Below are positions 1 to 11,575 of a DNA stretch of 64,000 bases, piece after piece (position 1 is the stretch's first letter; the number at the start of each line of letters is the position of its first letter). The notes beneath the pieces are model-generated. The model had not been told where the DNA came from. It searched no databases and worked only from the letters and a program-made list of their open reading frames with translations. The DNA is taken from positions 22,537,107 to 22,601,106 of the forward strand of contig NC_084802.1 of assembly GCF_963169125.1 (NCBI RefSeq), written 5' to 3'. The position numbers and the translations under genes were made by a program. Origin of the DNA: Humulus lupulus. Taxonomy: Eukaryota > Streptophyta > Magnoliopsida > Rosales > Cannabaceae.

Positions 1-743
1 TAACTCCGAGAAGATCAAAGCGTTGATCAACATGAAGTCACCTACCATAATCAAAGAAGTACAAAGCTTAACAAGGAGAGTAGCTGCACTCAGTAGGTTC
101 ATATCGAAGTCTACAGACAAGTGTGTCCCCTTCTTTAACTTACTAAGGACTAGTAAAAAGATCCAATGGACTGAGGAATGCGAGAGCTTTCCAAGCCTTG
201 AAGGAGCATCTCACTCAACCTCCCGTCCTAGCAAATCCAATAGATGATGAAGTATTATTCATCTATTTGGCAATCACCAAGCATGCAATCAGCGCTGCTT
301 TGGTGAAAGAAGAGAACAGGGTACAACACCCTGTGTACTATATCAGTAAAAGGCTAGTAGGTGCGGAGTCTAGGTATCCCCCCTTGAAAAGCTAGCCTAT
401 TGTTTAGTAATCGCCTCTTGCATCCATACTTCCAAGCTCACTCAATCCGAGGCCTAACCAATCAACCGCTATGACAAGTTCTTCAGAAGCCAGAGGCCTC
501 GGGATGGTTACTCAAATGGGCGGTGGAGTTAGGACAGTTTGATATCACTTATCATCTGAGGATGGTGATAAAAGGACAAGCATTGGCAGACTTCATAGTC
601 GAGGACACCAACCTTGAAGACCCTTCCTACCAATTGGAGAATAGAGATACCGAGAAGAAATGAGATTCTCCTGTATGGAAGCTATATGTTGATTGATCAT
701 CCAATATATACGAGGCATTTCTAGCAGGATTACGCTTATCCCG
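1..743 (+). pseudogene. Tat-lineage Ty3/Gypsy polyprotein fragment (RT end, RNase H, start of second RNase H), element Tat1
   Basis: Translating the + strand with frame changes gives the end of a Gypsy reverse transcriptase (MKSPTIIKEVQSLTRRVAAL, about 32-91), then an RNase H/tether region (ALKEHLTQPPVLANP, about 196-240; YYISKRLVGAESRYP, about 340-385; KGQALADFIVED, about 572-607). A second RNase H begins with WKLYVD at 678-695, followed by an in-frame stop. A duplicated RNase H downstream of the first is characteristic of the Tat (Ogre/Retand) lineage, so the assignment is inference from known domain order. Several stops and frameshifts show it is dead. The reading stops at about 743, where a truncated LTR of another element begins; the missing aRNH end resumes at 9190. 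Confidence 0.72.
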
Positions 744-1352
744 TGCACTTATCCCGTTTAAGCTAGTGAAAGGTTCACTTATCTGTTAAGCCCCGGTGAC
801 CCTATCGTCACAAGGCTAAAGGGAGCTATACCCAACTTAGTGACTTTTGCGACTGTTACCTATCTGTTTTGGACTGATAGTCCTGAATGATTATTATGAT
901 CATTGTTGATATTATATCATGCTATATTGTGTTTTCTTGCTGGGCCTTAGCTCATGGGTGCTATGTGGTGCAGGGAAAGGGAAAGAAAAGCTCACCCAGC
1001 CTTGAGTGGAGAGCTTAGGTGGTGATGTGTACATATGCGGCCGCTTGACCACCACAGCCAAGGAGTTCTCAGAGGAACTAGGGGGTTTACCCTATTTTGC
1101 CGCTTAGGTTGGCGGGTTTGTAAATTTGAAACATTAGTGACCATTTTGAGTTGTAAATATCTTGTAAATGTTTAGATAAGCTCATGAGCAGTTATATACT
1201 TAATAAAATATATCCTTTCCTTTTTATTGTTTTTTCCACCTTAACCTGTTAATAACACTTAGAGCACGTTTTTAACCAAAGGAATCGGGTAGCGGGTCAA
1301 ATTTCCAGTTCACCGTTCACCGTAATTGTTCTGGGGTAACCAGGGCGTTACA
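744..1352 (+). repeat. Gypsy1 5' LTR remnant (3' quarter only)
   Basis: The stretch aligns by eye along its whole length to 8604-9189 of the 3' LTR, with small indels, for example extra bases near 1157-1172 and a duplicated TTCACCG near 1310. It ends in GGCGTTACA, exactly as the 3' LTR does, two to three bases before the primer-binding site. The 5' end is a deletion breakpoint: CTTATCCCG occurs on both sides of it (735-743 and 748-756). Confidence 0.9.
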
Positions 1353-1355
1353 ACT

Positions 1356-1367
1356 TGGTATCAGAGC
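1356..1367 (+). other. Primer-binding site, Gypsy1
   Basis: TGGTATCAGAGC is complementary to the 3' end of plant initiator tRNA-Met, the usual primer for minus-strand synthesis in these elements. It sits three bases after the LTR end. The 430 bases to the gag start are an untranslated leader with no further feature. Confidence 0.95.
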
Positions 1368-1797
1368 ATGCCAAGGTTAGGGTTCCTACAGACTGGCTGG
1401 GCATGTACACACATCACTGAAGTCAAGCTCGACTCATGGTTTGGTAACTATTTATGTAGCTATATGTATAACTGCTTAAATATAGTATATATGCTTTACT
1501 TGTATGCATGAGATACCATGTTGAACCTGTGCCCTGAAATATTATATCCTCAGCAAATGTGTGCTAATTAGTACTGAGATTGCTGGAACATACTTATAAG
1601 TATGGTTGATTATGAATTATTACGTGATACATGCTGAGTGCTAAATGCTAGAAACATGTATCTGCTTGTATATAATTGTATGACTATGGAATATGATAAT
1701 TTTCTGCTTGTTCTTGGACCGTAAGGTGGCAAGAGGTTTAGTTATTACTACCTGACTGGCCGTATTGATCAATATTTCAGCAAGGTGTCAGATAAGA

Positions 1798-3375
1798 ATG
1801 AATCCAGGGCAGACAGATACTTCAGCTGGCCAGAGTGATCAGGGCCAGAATAATAATAACAGTCAGGGTCAGGAAAATGACTAGTCACAGATTCCACAGC
1901 CAGCTCCTGTAAACTGGCAGCAGATAATCAGTGATTTGCAGGCTACAGTGTTGAGACAAGGGGAAGAGCTTCGTCTCCTGAGACAACAGCAAGCGCCTGC
2001 AGTGGCCAGTGTATCAAAGGCATCTCTTGTGTCGGTGCCAGTAGCAGAGCATCTACCTGAGGTAGGACATAAATGGGAACCTCTTTATGAAAGGTTCATA
2101 AAGCAACAACCTCCAGTATTTGAGGGCAGTGCAGATCTTGCCAAGGCAGGGCAGTGGATGAGTATGATTACCACTATCCTTGATTTTATGAGGGTATCTG
2201 GTAATGAGAGGGTGGTCTGTACCACTTATATGTTTCAGAAGGATGCCCGGATTTGGTGGGAGGTTATTACCAAGACCAAGAATGTAAATGCCCTGAGTTG
2301 GGAGGAGTTTCAAACTCTGTTTAATGAAAAATATTATAATGATGCTATCAGGGCGGCGAAGGCCGAGGAGTTCATTAGGCTACTTCAGGGGAATTTATCA
2401 ATAACTGAGTATGCCTTAAAGTTTGATCGTTTGGCAAAGTTTTCCATGGAGTTGGTGCCCACTGATGGGACCAGGAGAGAGAGATTCTTGCAGGGGCTAC
2501 AGCCCAGATTAGCCCGTGATGTACGTATCACCACTGTGGCAGGGGTTACTACCTATGCACAGGTGGTTAAGAAGGCACTCACAGCTAAGAGTGCATAGAA
2601 CAGGATCTGGCGTGATAGTGCAGCCAGAAGGGATTTCAGGAGGACAGGTCCTCCGTTTGTGGGTTCTGGTAGGGGTGTAGGCCCCAGTGATCAGAAGAAG
2701 AAGGTTCCTGACACCTTCCCAGTTCCAGGTCCTGATAGACGGCCCCGTGGTATTTCTATGGGTCGTCCAGGTGGTAGTGAAGCCTAGAAGTCTTATCCTG
2801 AGTGCCCTAGATGCAAGAGGCATCATCTGGGAGAGTGTAGGGCAAGGGCCTGCTTCTTATGTGGAGCAGTGGGTCATCTTAAAAAGGATTGCCCTAAGGC
2901 AAGAAAAGAAGAACCCAGAAAGGCGGACAGCTCGGCCCCAGCTCGAGTGTTCGCATTGACTCAAGCGGAAGCTGAGGCTTCTCCCTCAGTTTTTACAGGT
3001 CAGCTTCTTAGTGCTGGAACCCCTTATAATGTGTTGATTGATTCTGGTGCTACACATTCTTTTGTTTCTAGTAGTATTATTGATAGATTGTGTAGACCCT
3101 GTGATTTTTATGATGTGAGGTTTGGAACTTTGTTACCCACTGGAGAGTTAGTGGTATCCAGGAGATGGGTCAGATCTTTGCCAGTGACAGTAGAGGGCAG
3201 AGAGTTATCAGTGGATTTAATAGAGTTGGTTATGACTGACTTTGATATGATATTGGGTATGGATTGGTTGGCAAAGTATGGAGCAACCATTGATTGCAGA
3301 AGGAAGATGGTCACTGTGCATGGACCTCGCATTCCTATGATTTCTGTATTGAGGGCTAGGGATTTATTGCAATGA
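1798..3375 (+). pseudogene. Gypsy1 gag and aspartic protease
   Basis: One reading frame runs from ATG 1798 through gag into protease. It shows a retrotransposon gag core (ARIWWEVITK at about 2248-2277, then RLLQGNLSITEYALKFDRLA at about 2377-2436), a CCHC zinc knuckle (CFLCGAVGHLKKDC, about 2848-2889) for RNA binding, and a protease with the active-site motif LIDSGATHSFVS (about 3034-3069). The frame is uninterrupted by indels but has stops at 1882, 2596, 2785 and 3373. Most fit CAG-to-TAG changes. The frame continues in register into the RT, as expected for a fused polyprotein. Confidence 0.88.
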
Positions 3376-5049
3376 GGTTGTATTGGATTCTTAGCCAGTG
3401 TGGTTGATACCACTCAAGTCATGCCAGTGAGACCAGAATATACTAGACTTGTATGTGAGTTTCTGGATGTGTTTCCAAAGGATTTGCCAGGGTTGCCACC
3501 GCACAGAGAAATTGAGTTCATTATAGAACAGGCACCAGGGACGGAGCCAGTGTCTAGAGCGTCTTATAGAATGGCCCCAGCTGAGTTGAAAGAATTAAAA
3601 GTACAGTTGCAAGAACTGTTGGATTTGGGTTTTATCAGACCTAGTTTCTCACCTTGGGGTGCGCCAGTTCTGTTTGTAAAGAAAAAGGATGGTTCTCTGA
3701 GAAAGTGTATTGATTACAGAGAACTGAAGAAGCTGACAAATAAGAATAAGTATCATTTGCCAAGGATAGATGATTTGTTTGATCACTTGCAAGGTAAGAA
3801 GGTATTCTCAAAGATCGACCTTCGTTCTGGTTATCATCAGTTGAGGGTCAAGGAAGGAGATATACCAAAGACTACTTTTCGTACCACGTATGGGCATTAT
3901 GAGTTCCTAGTTATGTCATTTGGATTGACTAATGCCCCTACTGCTTTTATGGATCTGATGAACAGAGTGTTCAAGGATTATCTGGACCAGTTTGTGATCG
4001 TCTTCATCGATGATATTCTGGTGTATTCTCAGACTGAGTCAGAGCATGAGCAGCATCTGAGGTTGGTTCTACAGAGATTGAGGAAGCATAGACTGTTTGC
4101 AAAGTTCAAGAAATGTGAGTTCTGGTTATCTTAGGTATCCTTTCTTTGGCACATTGTCAGTAAGGAGGGGATTAAGGTAGATCCAGCGAAGATTGAAGCG
4201 GTCAGAGATTGGCCAAGACCAAAGAATGCTTTTGAGGTTAGAAGTTTCCTTGGATTGGCAGGTTATTATAGGTGTTTCGTTGAAGGGTTCTCAAAGATTG
4301 CTACCGCATTGACTGAGCTGACATGCAAGAGTCAGAAATTTGTGTGGTCAGATAAATGTGAGAACAGCTTCCAGGAACTGAAGCAGAGATTGACAGCTCC
4401 GATTCTGAGTCTTCCGACAGATCAAGAGAAGTTTGTGATTTATTGTGATGCTTCTCATCAGGGTTTGGGCTGTGTTATGATGCAGTCAGAAAAGGTAATT
4501 GCTTATGCTTCTCGACAGTTAAAGGAGTATGAAAAGAGATATCCCACTCATGATTTAGAGTTAGCAGTTGTGGTATTTGCTGTAAATATATGGAGGCATT
4601 ATCTTTATGGAGAGAAGTGTGAGATCTATACAGACCACAAGAGCCTGAAATACTTCTTCACTCAGAAAGATTTAAATATGAGACAAAGGCGTTGGCTGGA
4701 GTTGGTAAAAGATTATGACTGTGAGATTTTGTATCATCCAGGAAAGGCCAACGTGGTAGCTGATGCTTTAATAGCAGATGATATGACTAGAGCTAGTATA
4801 GAGTTGCTGGTGGGCCAATTGGCTAATATTACGCTACAGTCTACGCTGTTGGAGAGAATTAAGGAGGGTCAACTGAGTGATCCACAGCTAATCAAGATTA
4901 GAGAGGATGTTCTGGCTGGAGCATCCAGAGATTATACAGTGTCTGAGATAGGCTTGTTGAGATACAAGGGGCGGATATGTGTTCCACTAGACACTGCCTT
5001 GAGGCAAGAGATTCTGGATGAATCTCATACTACACCTTACTCTTTGCAT
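3376..5049 (+). pseudogene. Gypsy1 reverse transcriptase and RNase H, interrupted by a hAT-like element
   Basis: This continues the gag-protease frame. RT motifs in order are [18 protein letters not shown] (about 3682-3735), [15 protein letters not shown] (about 3808-3852), the catalytic FIDDILVYS (about 4003-4029) and [11 protein letters not shown] (about 4246-4278). The RNase H follows with [13 protein letters not shown] (about 4441-4479), the LELAVVVFA region and [10 protein letters not shown] (about 4630-4659). One stop at 4132 lies where related elements have Gln. At 5050 the frame runs into a 582-bp hAT-like insertion with an 8-bp duplication. Beyond it the polyprotein resumes with the integrase. 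Confidence 0.9.
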
Positions 5050-5057
5050 CCAGGCAC

Positions 5058-5639
5058 TAGGGCTGTGCAGAAATTTTTACAACCCGCCCAACCCGAATAA
5101 TCCGTCCAAACCAACCCGAAAAAACTGCCAAAAAACGCAACACGAATAAACCGACCAAAATTTAAACCGCCCAATTGTTACATTGGGCGAGTTGAAAATA
5201 ATTATCAACCCGCCCAATATAACGCAACCCGTCCAATTAAGAATTTATTATTTTTAATATATTCAAATAAATATATAAATTAATTAAGTTTTGTTTTCAT
5301 TTTTTTACTATAAATTTAAAATATTGTTTTAAGCTTAAAAAGATAAACTTCACATTATTAGTACTAGTATTTAAAAAAAATGTAAAAAATGTAAAAAAAA
5401 AAAAAAATACCTCTTTTGTTTTGGCGGGTTGACCCGACCAACCCGCCCAACCCGCCCAAAAAAAATACAATTTCGGTTTGGGCGGGTTAACCCGACCAAC
5501 CCGCCCAAATTATTGGACGGGTTAAAAAAAAAAATTTCTTAATTGGACAAGTTATGGGTCACTTTTGCTAACCCGATTATGACATTGGATGGGTAAAAAT
5601 ATCTTGTAACCCGACCAACCCGCCCAATGCTCAGCCCTA
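5058..5639. mobile_element. hAT-like non-autonomous element 1 (582 bp), CCCGCCCAA-rich
   Basis: It is flanked by a perfect 8-bp target duplication CCAGGCAC (5050-5057 and 5640-5647). The ends are TAGGGCTGTGCA and TGCTCAGCCCTA, imperfect inverted repeats. Both subterminal zones are packed with the word AACCCGCCCAA and variants, around an AT-rich core (about 5225-5410). It encodes nothing. 8-bp duplications and TAGGG...CCCTA-like termini are typical of hAT elements. Confidence 0.9.
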
Positions 5640-5647
5640 CCAGGCAC

Positions 5648-6860
5648 CACAAAGATGTATCAGGATGTGAGATCATTGTATTGGTGACCGAGGATGAAAA
5701 GAGATGTAGTTGAGTATGTGGCTAAGTGCTTGACATGTCAACAGATCAAGGCTGAGCATCAGAGGCCGGTAGGGCTATTGCAGCCTCTGGATATCCCAGA
5801 GTGGAAGTGGGAAGACATCACAATGGATTTTGTGGTGGGCTTACCCAGGACTGTTGGTCAGCATGATTCTATTTGGGTGATAGTGGATCGCTACACCAAG
5901 TCAGCTCACTTTCTGCTGGTGAGGACTACTTATACAGTTGACCAGTATGCAGATCTCTATGTGAAAGAGATCGTGCGCCTCCATGGAGCACCTAGGTCGA
6001 TCGTGTCAAATCGGGACCCCACTTTTACTTCCAAGTTCTGGGAAGTATGTAGAAGGCCATGGGGACACAGTTGAAGTTCAGTACTGCTTATCATCCTCAG
6101 ACAGATGGGCAATCTGAGAGGACGATCCAAATATTAGAAGACATGCTGAGAGCATGTGTGCTGGACTTTGGTGGATCTTGGAGTAAGTATCTACCTTTGA
6201 TAGAGTTCTCCTACAACAACAATTATCAGTCTACCATTGGAGTTGCACCTTATGAGATGTTGTATGGTAGGAAGTGCAGATCTCCCATTCATTGGGATGA
6301 GACAGATGAAAGGAGATACTTAGGTCCTGAGGCAGTTCAGAGGACCATTGAGGCCATTGAGAAAATTAGAGCTCGAACTCGCTTATCAGAATAGGCAGAA
6401 GAGCTATGCAGATCCCAAGTGCAGGAACGTGGAGTTCCAAGTGGGAGACTATGTCTTCCTTAGAGTCTCGCCATGGAAAGGGGTGAGAAGGTTTAGGAAG
6501 AAGGGCAAGCTGAGCCCTAGGTTTGTAGGTCTATTTGAGATCCTGGAGAGGATTGGTCAGGTGGCTTACAGATTGGCTTTGCCTCCGGCGCTGTCGGCCA
6601 TGCATAATGTGTTTCATGTTTCAGCTCTTCGGAGGTATGTATCTGATGCGAATCATATTTTGAGTTATGAAGATCTGGAGCTTGAGCCAGATCTCTCCTT
6701 TGAGGAGCAGCCAGTTCAGATACTTGACAGAAAAGATAAGGTCCTCAAGAATAAGATGATACCTTTGGTTAAGGTAATGTGGAGGAACAGCAAGGTCGAG
6801 GAAGCGACCTGGGAGCTGGAGTCAGATATGCAGAGTCAGTATCCCGAGTTGTTCAGGTAA
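5648..6860 (+). pseudogene. Gypsy1 integrase and chromodomain-like C-terminus
   Basis: The integrase has a zinc-finger remnant (CLTCQQIKAEHQRP, about 5728-5769), core domain (DITMDFVVGLPRT at about 5815-5853, DRYTKSAHF at about 5887-5913, YHPQTDGQSERTIQ at about 6089-6130) and a C-terminal domain. It ends with a chromodomain-like segment (IPLVKVMWRNSKVEEATWEL, about 6759-6818) thought to steer insertion to heterochromatin. There is a TGA at 5685-5687 where Trp is expected, a frameshift near 6050 and another near 6375. The chromodomain part is intact to its stop at 6858. Confidence 0.9.
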
Positions 6861-6882
6861 ATTTCGAGGATGAAATTTCTGT

Positions 6883-6896
6883 AAGGAGGGGATAGT
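6883..6896 (+). other. Polypurine tract, Gypsy1
   Basis: AAGGAGGGGATAGT lies directly before the 3' LTR start (TGTAATGCCC at 6897). It would prime plus-strand DNA synthesis. Confidence 0.85.
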
Positions 6897-9189
6897 TGTA
6901 ATGCCCCGAATCCTTAATGCAGTTTAATGGCTGGATTAGTAGGCCGGGAGGGTCATAACTATTTAATTATGCCATTAAATGATAATATGCATGTTTATGT
7001 GAATTATATTATAATATGATGTTATACGCATGCATGTGGATCCACATTTGAGTATTATAATATTTTGATAATTTGCCCGTTAAGGGTATATTTGTGTATT
7101 TGGGTGCATATTGTGATTTGTGAATGAGAACCCATTATTATGGAGATATATTCGAGCTATTCGGCATGAGACGGTCCTATATAATGGATTAGCGATTTTG
7201 TCATAACGGGGTCAATTATTGGGTAATAAGAATGTTTATTTGATGATAAATTGGGAATTATTGAGATCAGGATGAAATTCTAGAAGTTTTGACTATAATG
7301 TCCCCGGGGAGGCTTTTGGGACCCCGAGCACTAGGTTTTATTTGAGGTTACTTAAGCTTGAAGTAGCTTGTCAGATAGAACGTACGTTAGAAAATATTTC
7401 CTCTCTCCTTCGTTAGCTCATTTTACCGTTCGAAGCCTTTTCGAAGAAATCTCGAGTTCTAGGAGTCAAAATCAAGTGAGGATCGAGGCATATCGATCCT
7501 AGGAAAGATTAGAAGCTTCTTGACTGAAGGATTCGACGAGAAACAACCCAATCGAAGGTAATCTAAGTTTAAAGTTTTGAGTTTTTAGAGTTTCTAAGCT
7601 TTGAATTGGACTTTGTGAATTGTTGAGTTTTTGGTTTGATTGAGCCTTGGATTTTGATGGTTTTGGGCCATTGGGAAGTTTGGGAACTTTGATTTGATGA
7701 TTTGGTAATGTTTAGGCATGATTTTGGAGGCTTTGGGATGTTGGAGAACGAGTTTGGGCATGTTCTGGGTTGGGGGTCGCGGCCCTGTTCTTGGAGTGCC
7801 GCGGCCCTAGCTCGAAGAAGCAAGTGGGGGAAATTGCCTTTGTTGGGCGTCGCGGCCCTTGATGTTGGGCACCGTGGCCCTTGCTTCAGTGGTGGCTGGG
7901 GGTCGCGGCCCAAGGTGCCAGGGCCGCAGTCCTTGAGCAGGGTTGAGCCCGTTTGTGTGTTTTGACCCCGAGAACATAGTTTTAGGCGTCGGGATTGTTC
8001 CTACTACTTGGATAAGTTTGGATTGAGGTCCCGGAGGCTAGATATTGGTTTGGGAACCCATGTTGATCATTTTTATTGATGATGTCCCGTGTTTGGTTAT
8101 GACTAGGTGACCGCTAAAGGACTAAAAGTTTATCGTTCTCAAGGGTCGTTCTTTTATTCATTCTAGCTCGAATCTGAGGTAAGAAAACTGCACCCTGTGT
8201 ATATATGACATGCGTGATTGTTATTGAGGCATTTTGATTGATAAATGTGGACATGGATTGCATATTAAATGCTAGTGAATGTTGCTTACTTGTATATGGC
8301 ACTGACTAGTCAGGGATGTTGGCCTAAGAGTCAGAAACGGCATAAGCGTCCTGAACGCAGGGCCGAATGAAGATTAGATCTAATCGATATCAGCGTTGAA
8401 TGACTCTAAGGCATTAACGCATTAACACTGGACTGACCCTAAGGTCGATGAACTTATAAGTGCTTGGCTAGTCTAAGACTAGTTACTCAAAGCCAGGGCC
8501 TAAGGCCCAAGTGACTATTTGTCACATGACTAGGGAACGATGTTCCAGGGTTATGACTCTATGGTCATGAGGAAGGTTATGTTGGTGACCAGTCACCATG
8601 CACCTATCCCGTTTAAGCTAGTGAAAGGTTCACTTATCTGTTAAGCCCCGGTGACCCTATCGTCACAAGGCTAAAGGGAGCTATACCCAACTTAGTGACT
8701 TTTGCGACTGTCACCTATCTGTTTTGGACTGATAGTCCTGAATGATTATTATGATCATTGTTGATATTATATCATGCTATATTGTGTTTTCTTGCTGGGC
8801 CTTGGCTCCTAGGTGCTATGTGGTGCAGGTAAAGGGAAAGAAAAGCTCACCCAGCCTTGAGTGGAGAGCTTAGGTGGTGATGTGTACATATGCAACCGCT
8901 TGACCACCATGGCCAAGGAGTTCTCAGAGGAACTAGGGGGTTTACCCTATTTTGCCGCTTAGGTCGGCAGGTTTGTAAATTTGAAACAGCAGTGACCATT
9001 TTGAGTTGTAAATGTTTTGATAAGCTCATGAGCAGTTATATACTTAATAAAATATATCCTTTCCTCTTTATTGTTTTTTCCACCTTAACTTGTTAATAAC
9101 ACTTAGAGCACGTTTTTAACCAAAGGACTCAGGTAGCGGGTCAAATTTCCGGTTCACCGTAACTATTCTGGGGTAACCAGGGCGTTACA
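6897..9189 (+). repeat. Gypsy1 3' LTR (2293 bp, complete)
   Basis: It starts TGTAATGCCCCG and ends GGCGTTACA, with a polypurine tract before it and Tat1 coding sequence after it. The last 586 bp match the 5' LTR remnant. The block at 7771-7935 holds CpG-rich palindromic words. Conserved landmarks such as TTGCTGGGCCTTGGCTC (about 8792-8808) and the GTACATATGC...TTGACCACC zone (about 8884-8909) recur in the other Tekay-like LTRs of this window. Confidence 0.93.
7771..7935 (+). repeat. GGTCGCGGCCC palindromic word cluster in Gypsy1 LTR
   Basis: About six copies of GGTCGCGGCCC or close variants (GCCGCGGCCC, CACCGTGGCCC, GGGCCGCAG) lie within 165 bp. The core GGNCGCGGCC is self-complementary. The same word family recurs in the related solo LTR at about 22903-23070. 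Confidence 0.85.
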
Positions 9190-9342
9190 AATGTAAATGT
9201 TGATGCCTTAGCCTAGCTTTCCAGTGCCAAAGACGTGGACACCCCGAATGTCGTTCCCATCAAAAACTTGGCGGAAAGAAGCATAACCGAGCAGGAGGCA
9301 CTACCTGTTGAGTTAAGAGATACATGGATGACCCCTATTATT
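9190..9342 (+). pseudogene. Tat1 polyprotein fragment resuming after Gypsy1 (end of second RNase H)
   Basis: Reading + strand from the base after Gypsy1 gives NVNVDALA, a stop, then VPIKNLAERSITEQEALPVE, the typical linker after the Tat aRNH domain. It follows the fragment ending at 743, with about 75 expected codons missing. It is cut at 9343 by the Copia1 LTR. Confidence 0.7.
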
Positions 9343-9753
9343 TGTTATGATTAGTTAAATACAAATGATAAGTGTTAAAATACAAGCAAGGTATAAACAC
9401 TTAGTAGATTTCACATACTGAAGATTTCACATACTTATAAAATGCAAATTTGGGTCCAAAATGATACATGAGAGTATCTAAGGGTTCCCAAAAAGTTTGA
9501 TGGCATTTGGAGCATTTTTGGGACCTTTAGAAGTGTCCAAAGTCAGAGAGGGTGGCGATGCGTCGCCACCCAAGAGGCGAGACATCACCTGTTCGCTAGG
9601 ATTTCTGGGTCGCCTGCTGTATTATGTGAAATATCGTAAATGCTCTAAATGACATATTTTTCAAGTCCAATTCCATTGGTTAGACATAATGATGGTGCCT
9701 GCTCTATATAAGGGTCAAAAACAATGATTTGGGAGACTTGATCACTCTCTCCA

Positions 9754-11575
9754 TGTAATGACCCACTAATCTAGACTTTTTGGACCATTAACGAAACTAT
9801 ACATAAACTTACATTTTTACGAAAATACCATAATTTTATTGAGTAACTTGTAAAATAAGAGTTACTTACAAATAAATACTAAGAAGGATATGGGATCCCA
9901 TTGTCTTTAAAAACAAAACATGATTTAAATGAAAAGAATTACATAAGAAATGCGGAAAATACATATAAAACCATAAAAAGGTAAAATGAGACTACATCCT
10001 CGAATCGAATAACGCTCGGCCCCTTGACTCCATTCACCATCGATACACATCCTCTAAGCGTCATGAATCTTACCGCCTCTAAAGCTATTTTCCTACACAT
10101 AAAACAAAAAGGAACGAGCCTAATGCCCAGCAAGGAAAATCTAACACATAGTCATAAACATAAATTTCATAATAAACGTAAAGACATATCATAACACTTA
10201 ATACATACACTTATTATAATGGTCATTATTACTTGGGGTCCCATAGACTAAACAAGCTTATGCCCATGAGATTAGTGGGGTCCTACTAGCTAAGTAGGCA
10301 TATGCCCAAAATCTTTTTGGGGTCTTGTTAGTCAAATAGGGCATAAGCCCAAGCCTACAAACATACACATTTATATTCATGACATATCATATTTCATAAC
10401 ATAATACATAAGATAACATAAGCAATACACATATAGATTCTATCCTATTTTCCTTACCAAAGTTACCGGGATATGTGGACTGAGTTGGGACTTTTTGGAA
10501 CACTCCGAAACTTATGTGCTTAAGAACTTGGATTCCCTAACCAAAATAAGAATGAGGTTAGGGGACTGAGTAGAAGGTTATGAAAGAGGAAATAACATAA
10601 AGCAAATGAACTAAAGTTTTGGTTTACCTCAAAGACTTGAAAGACCAATCTATACCACAACCGAAATACTATAGAATCTCACTTCCCAAAGTGTTTGATA
10701 AGCTTATGATGTTTAAGCTTATGCTTTTCCCAAACCAGGTGTTTACACTCTCACACTCACTGAACACTAGCAGCTTCTGAACTTAGAGCAAAAGGTGAAT
10801 AATGGCTGGGTACTAGGTCCTATTTATAGAGTTTGGGAATGAAAGTATCTTGATTTTACTTGAATAAAAATGATGGCTTTTTAGGTGAAAATCATTTGAA
10901 TAATTGTTCAGCAGAGGCTGAAGACTCGTTCAAAAGATGCTAGACTTATGAAGAAGTTTGAATGGCTGAAAGGAAAAGAATTCAAAAATGTTTGAATTTA
11001 TGCTGGAGGAGGCGATATATCACCCCCTATAGGCGATATATCGCCTGGACCATTGTTCCCGAGGCGACCGTGCATCGATTCGTGTTTTCCGTATCTACGT
11101 GCTGCGATATATCGCCCCCTATAGCTGCGATATATCGGCACACGCTGAATATTTAAACATGAAATTACACATTTTTAGCTAAGTTTGAATGGAGTAAACA
11201 GCCTTGACTAAGCCCTCAACGTATTCAAAGCTGCTGACTGACCCTATAACATTCAAACTTTACTCCTTATTAAATTTAATCCTCAAAAATACTTAATCCT
11301 TAATCACCATTCATAACATGTGCTTAAAATCCTATTGGTTGATATCTAAACCTTATAGTACAATAAATATAATCCTTAATATCAGTCATATTAATCAACC
11401 TTAGGTTAAAATTAATATTCTTAAACTATAGGTTAAACTTAGAAAATCTACAAGTACTACTATGAGTGTCCAAATAATTCCCGGTCTGAACCAAAAATCC
11501 ACAGTAACAAAGATAATATTAAACATACTATAATACTACTAAACAATTAGCTAAGTAAAGTTCTTGGACTCTACA
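9754..11575 (-). mobile_element. Solo LTR (1822 bp), Tekay-like, antisense
   Basis: TG...CA termini (TGTAATGACC at one end, CTCTACA at the other) are flanked by a perfect 5-bp duplication CTCCA (9749-9753 and 11576-11580). There is no internal domain, so it arose by LTR-LTR recombination. In reverse complement it contains the TTGCTGGGC landmark (about 10120-10132) shared with Gypsy1 LTRs and ends GTCATTACA, which sets the orientation. Short ORFs within it have no recognisable protein similarity. Confidence 0.9.
11010..11140. repeat. GGCGATATATCGCC palindromic word cluster
   Basis: Four to five copies of GCGATATATCGC or near variants lie in 130 bp, two of them followed by CCCCTATAG. Each copy is self-complementary, so transcripts could fold into short hairpins and pairs of copies into longer ones. 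Confidence 0.85.

Larger units (their letters stand above)
744..9189 (+). mobile_element. Gypsy1: Tekay/Del-like chromovirus inserted in Tat1
   Basis: A nearly complete Ty3/Gypsy element: truncated 5' LTR (744-1352), tRNA-iMet primer site, gag, protease, RT, RNase H, integrase, chromodomain-like tail, polypurine tract and full 3' LTR (6897-9189). Tat1 coding sequence lies on both sides (to 743 and from 9190), which shows nesting. The first 1.7 kb of the 5' LTR is gone together with part of Tat1, so no target duplication can be read. The order integrase then chromodomain places it among chromoviruses, and the C-terminal sequence is Tekay/Del-like. A hAT-like element (5058-5639) lies in pol. 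Confidence 0.9.

Noticed and set aside
2053..3413. Minus-strand ORFs across Gypsy1 gag and protease
   Set aside because: Antisense shadows of the coding frame.
7702..7965. 87-codon ORF in the Gypsy1 3' LTR
   Set aside because: Reading of the GC-rich palindrome cluster; not conserved in the related solo LTR.
10962..11156. 64-codon plus-strand ORF in the solo LTR
   Set aside because: It is produced by the palindromic GCGATATATCGC cluster; no domain.
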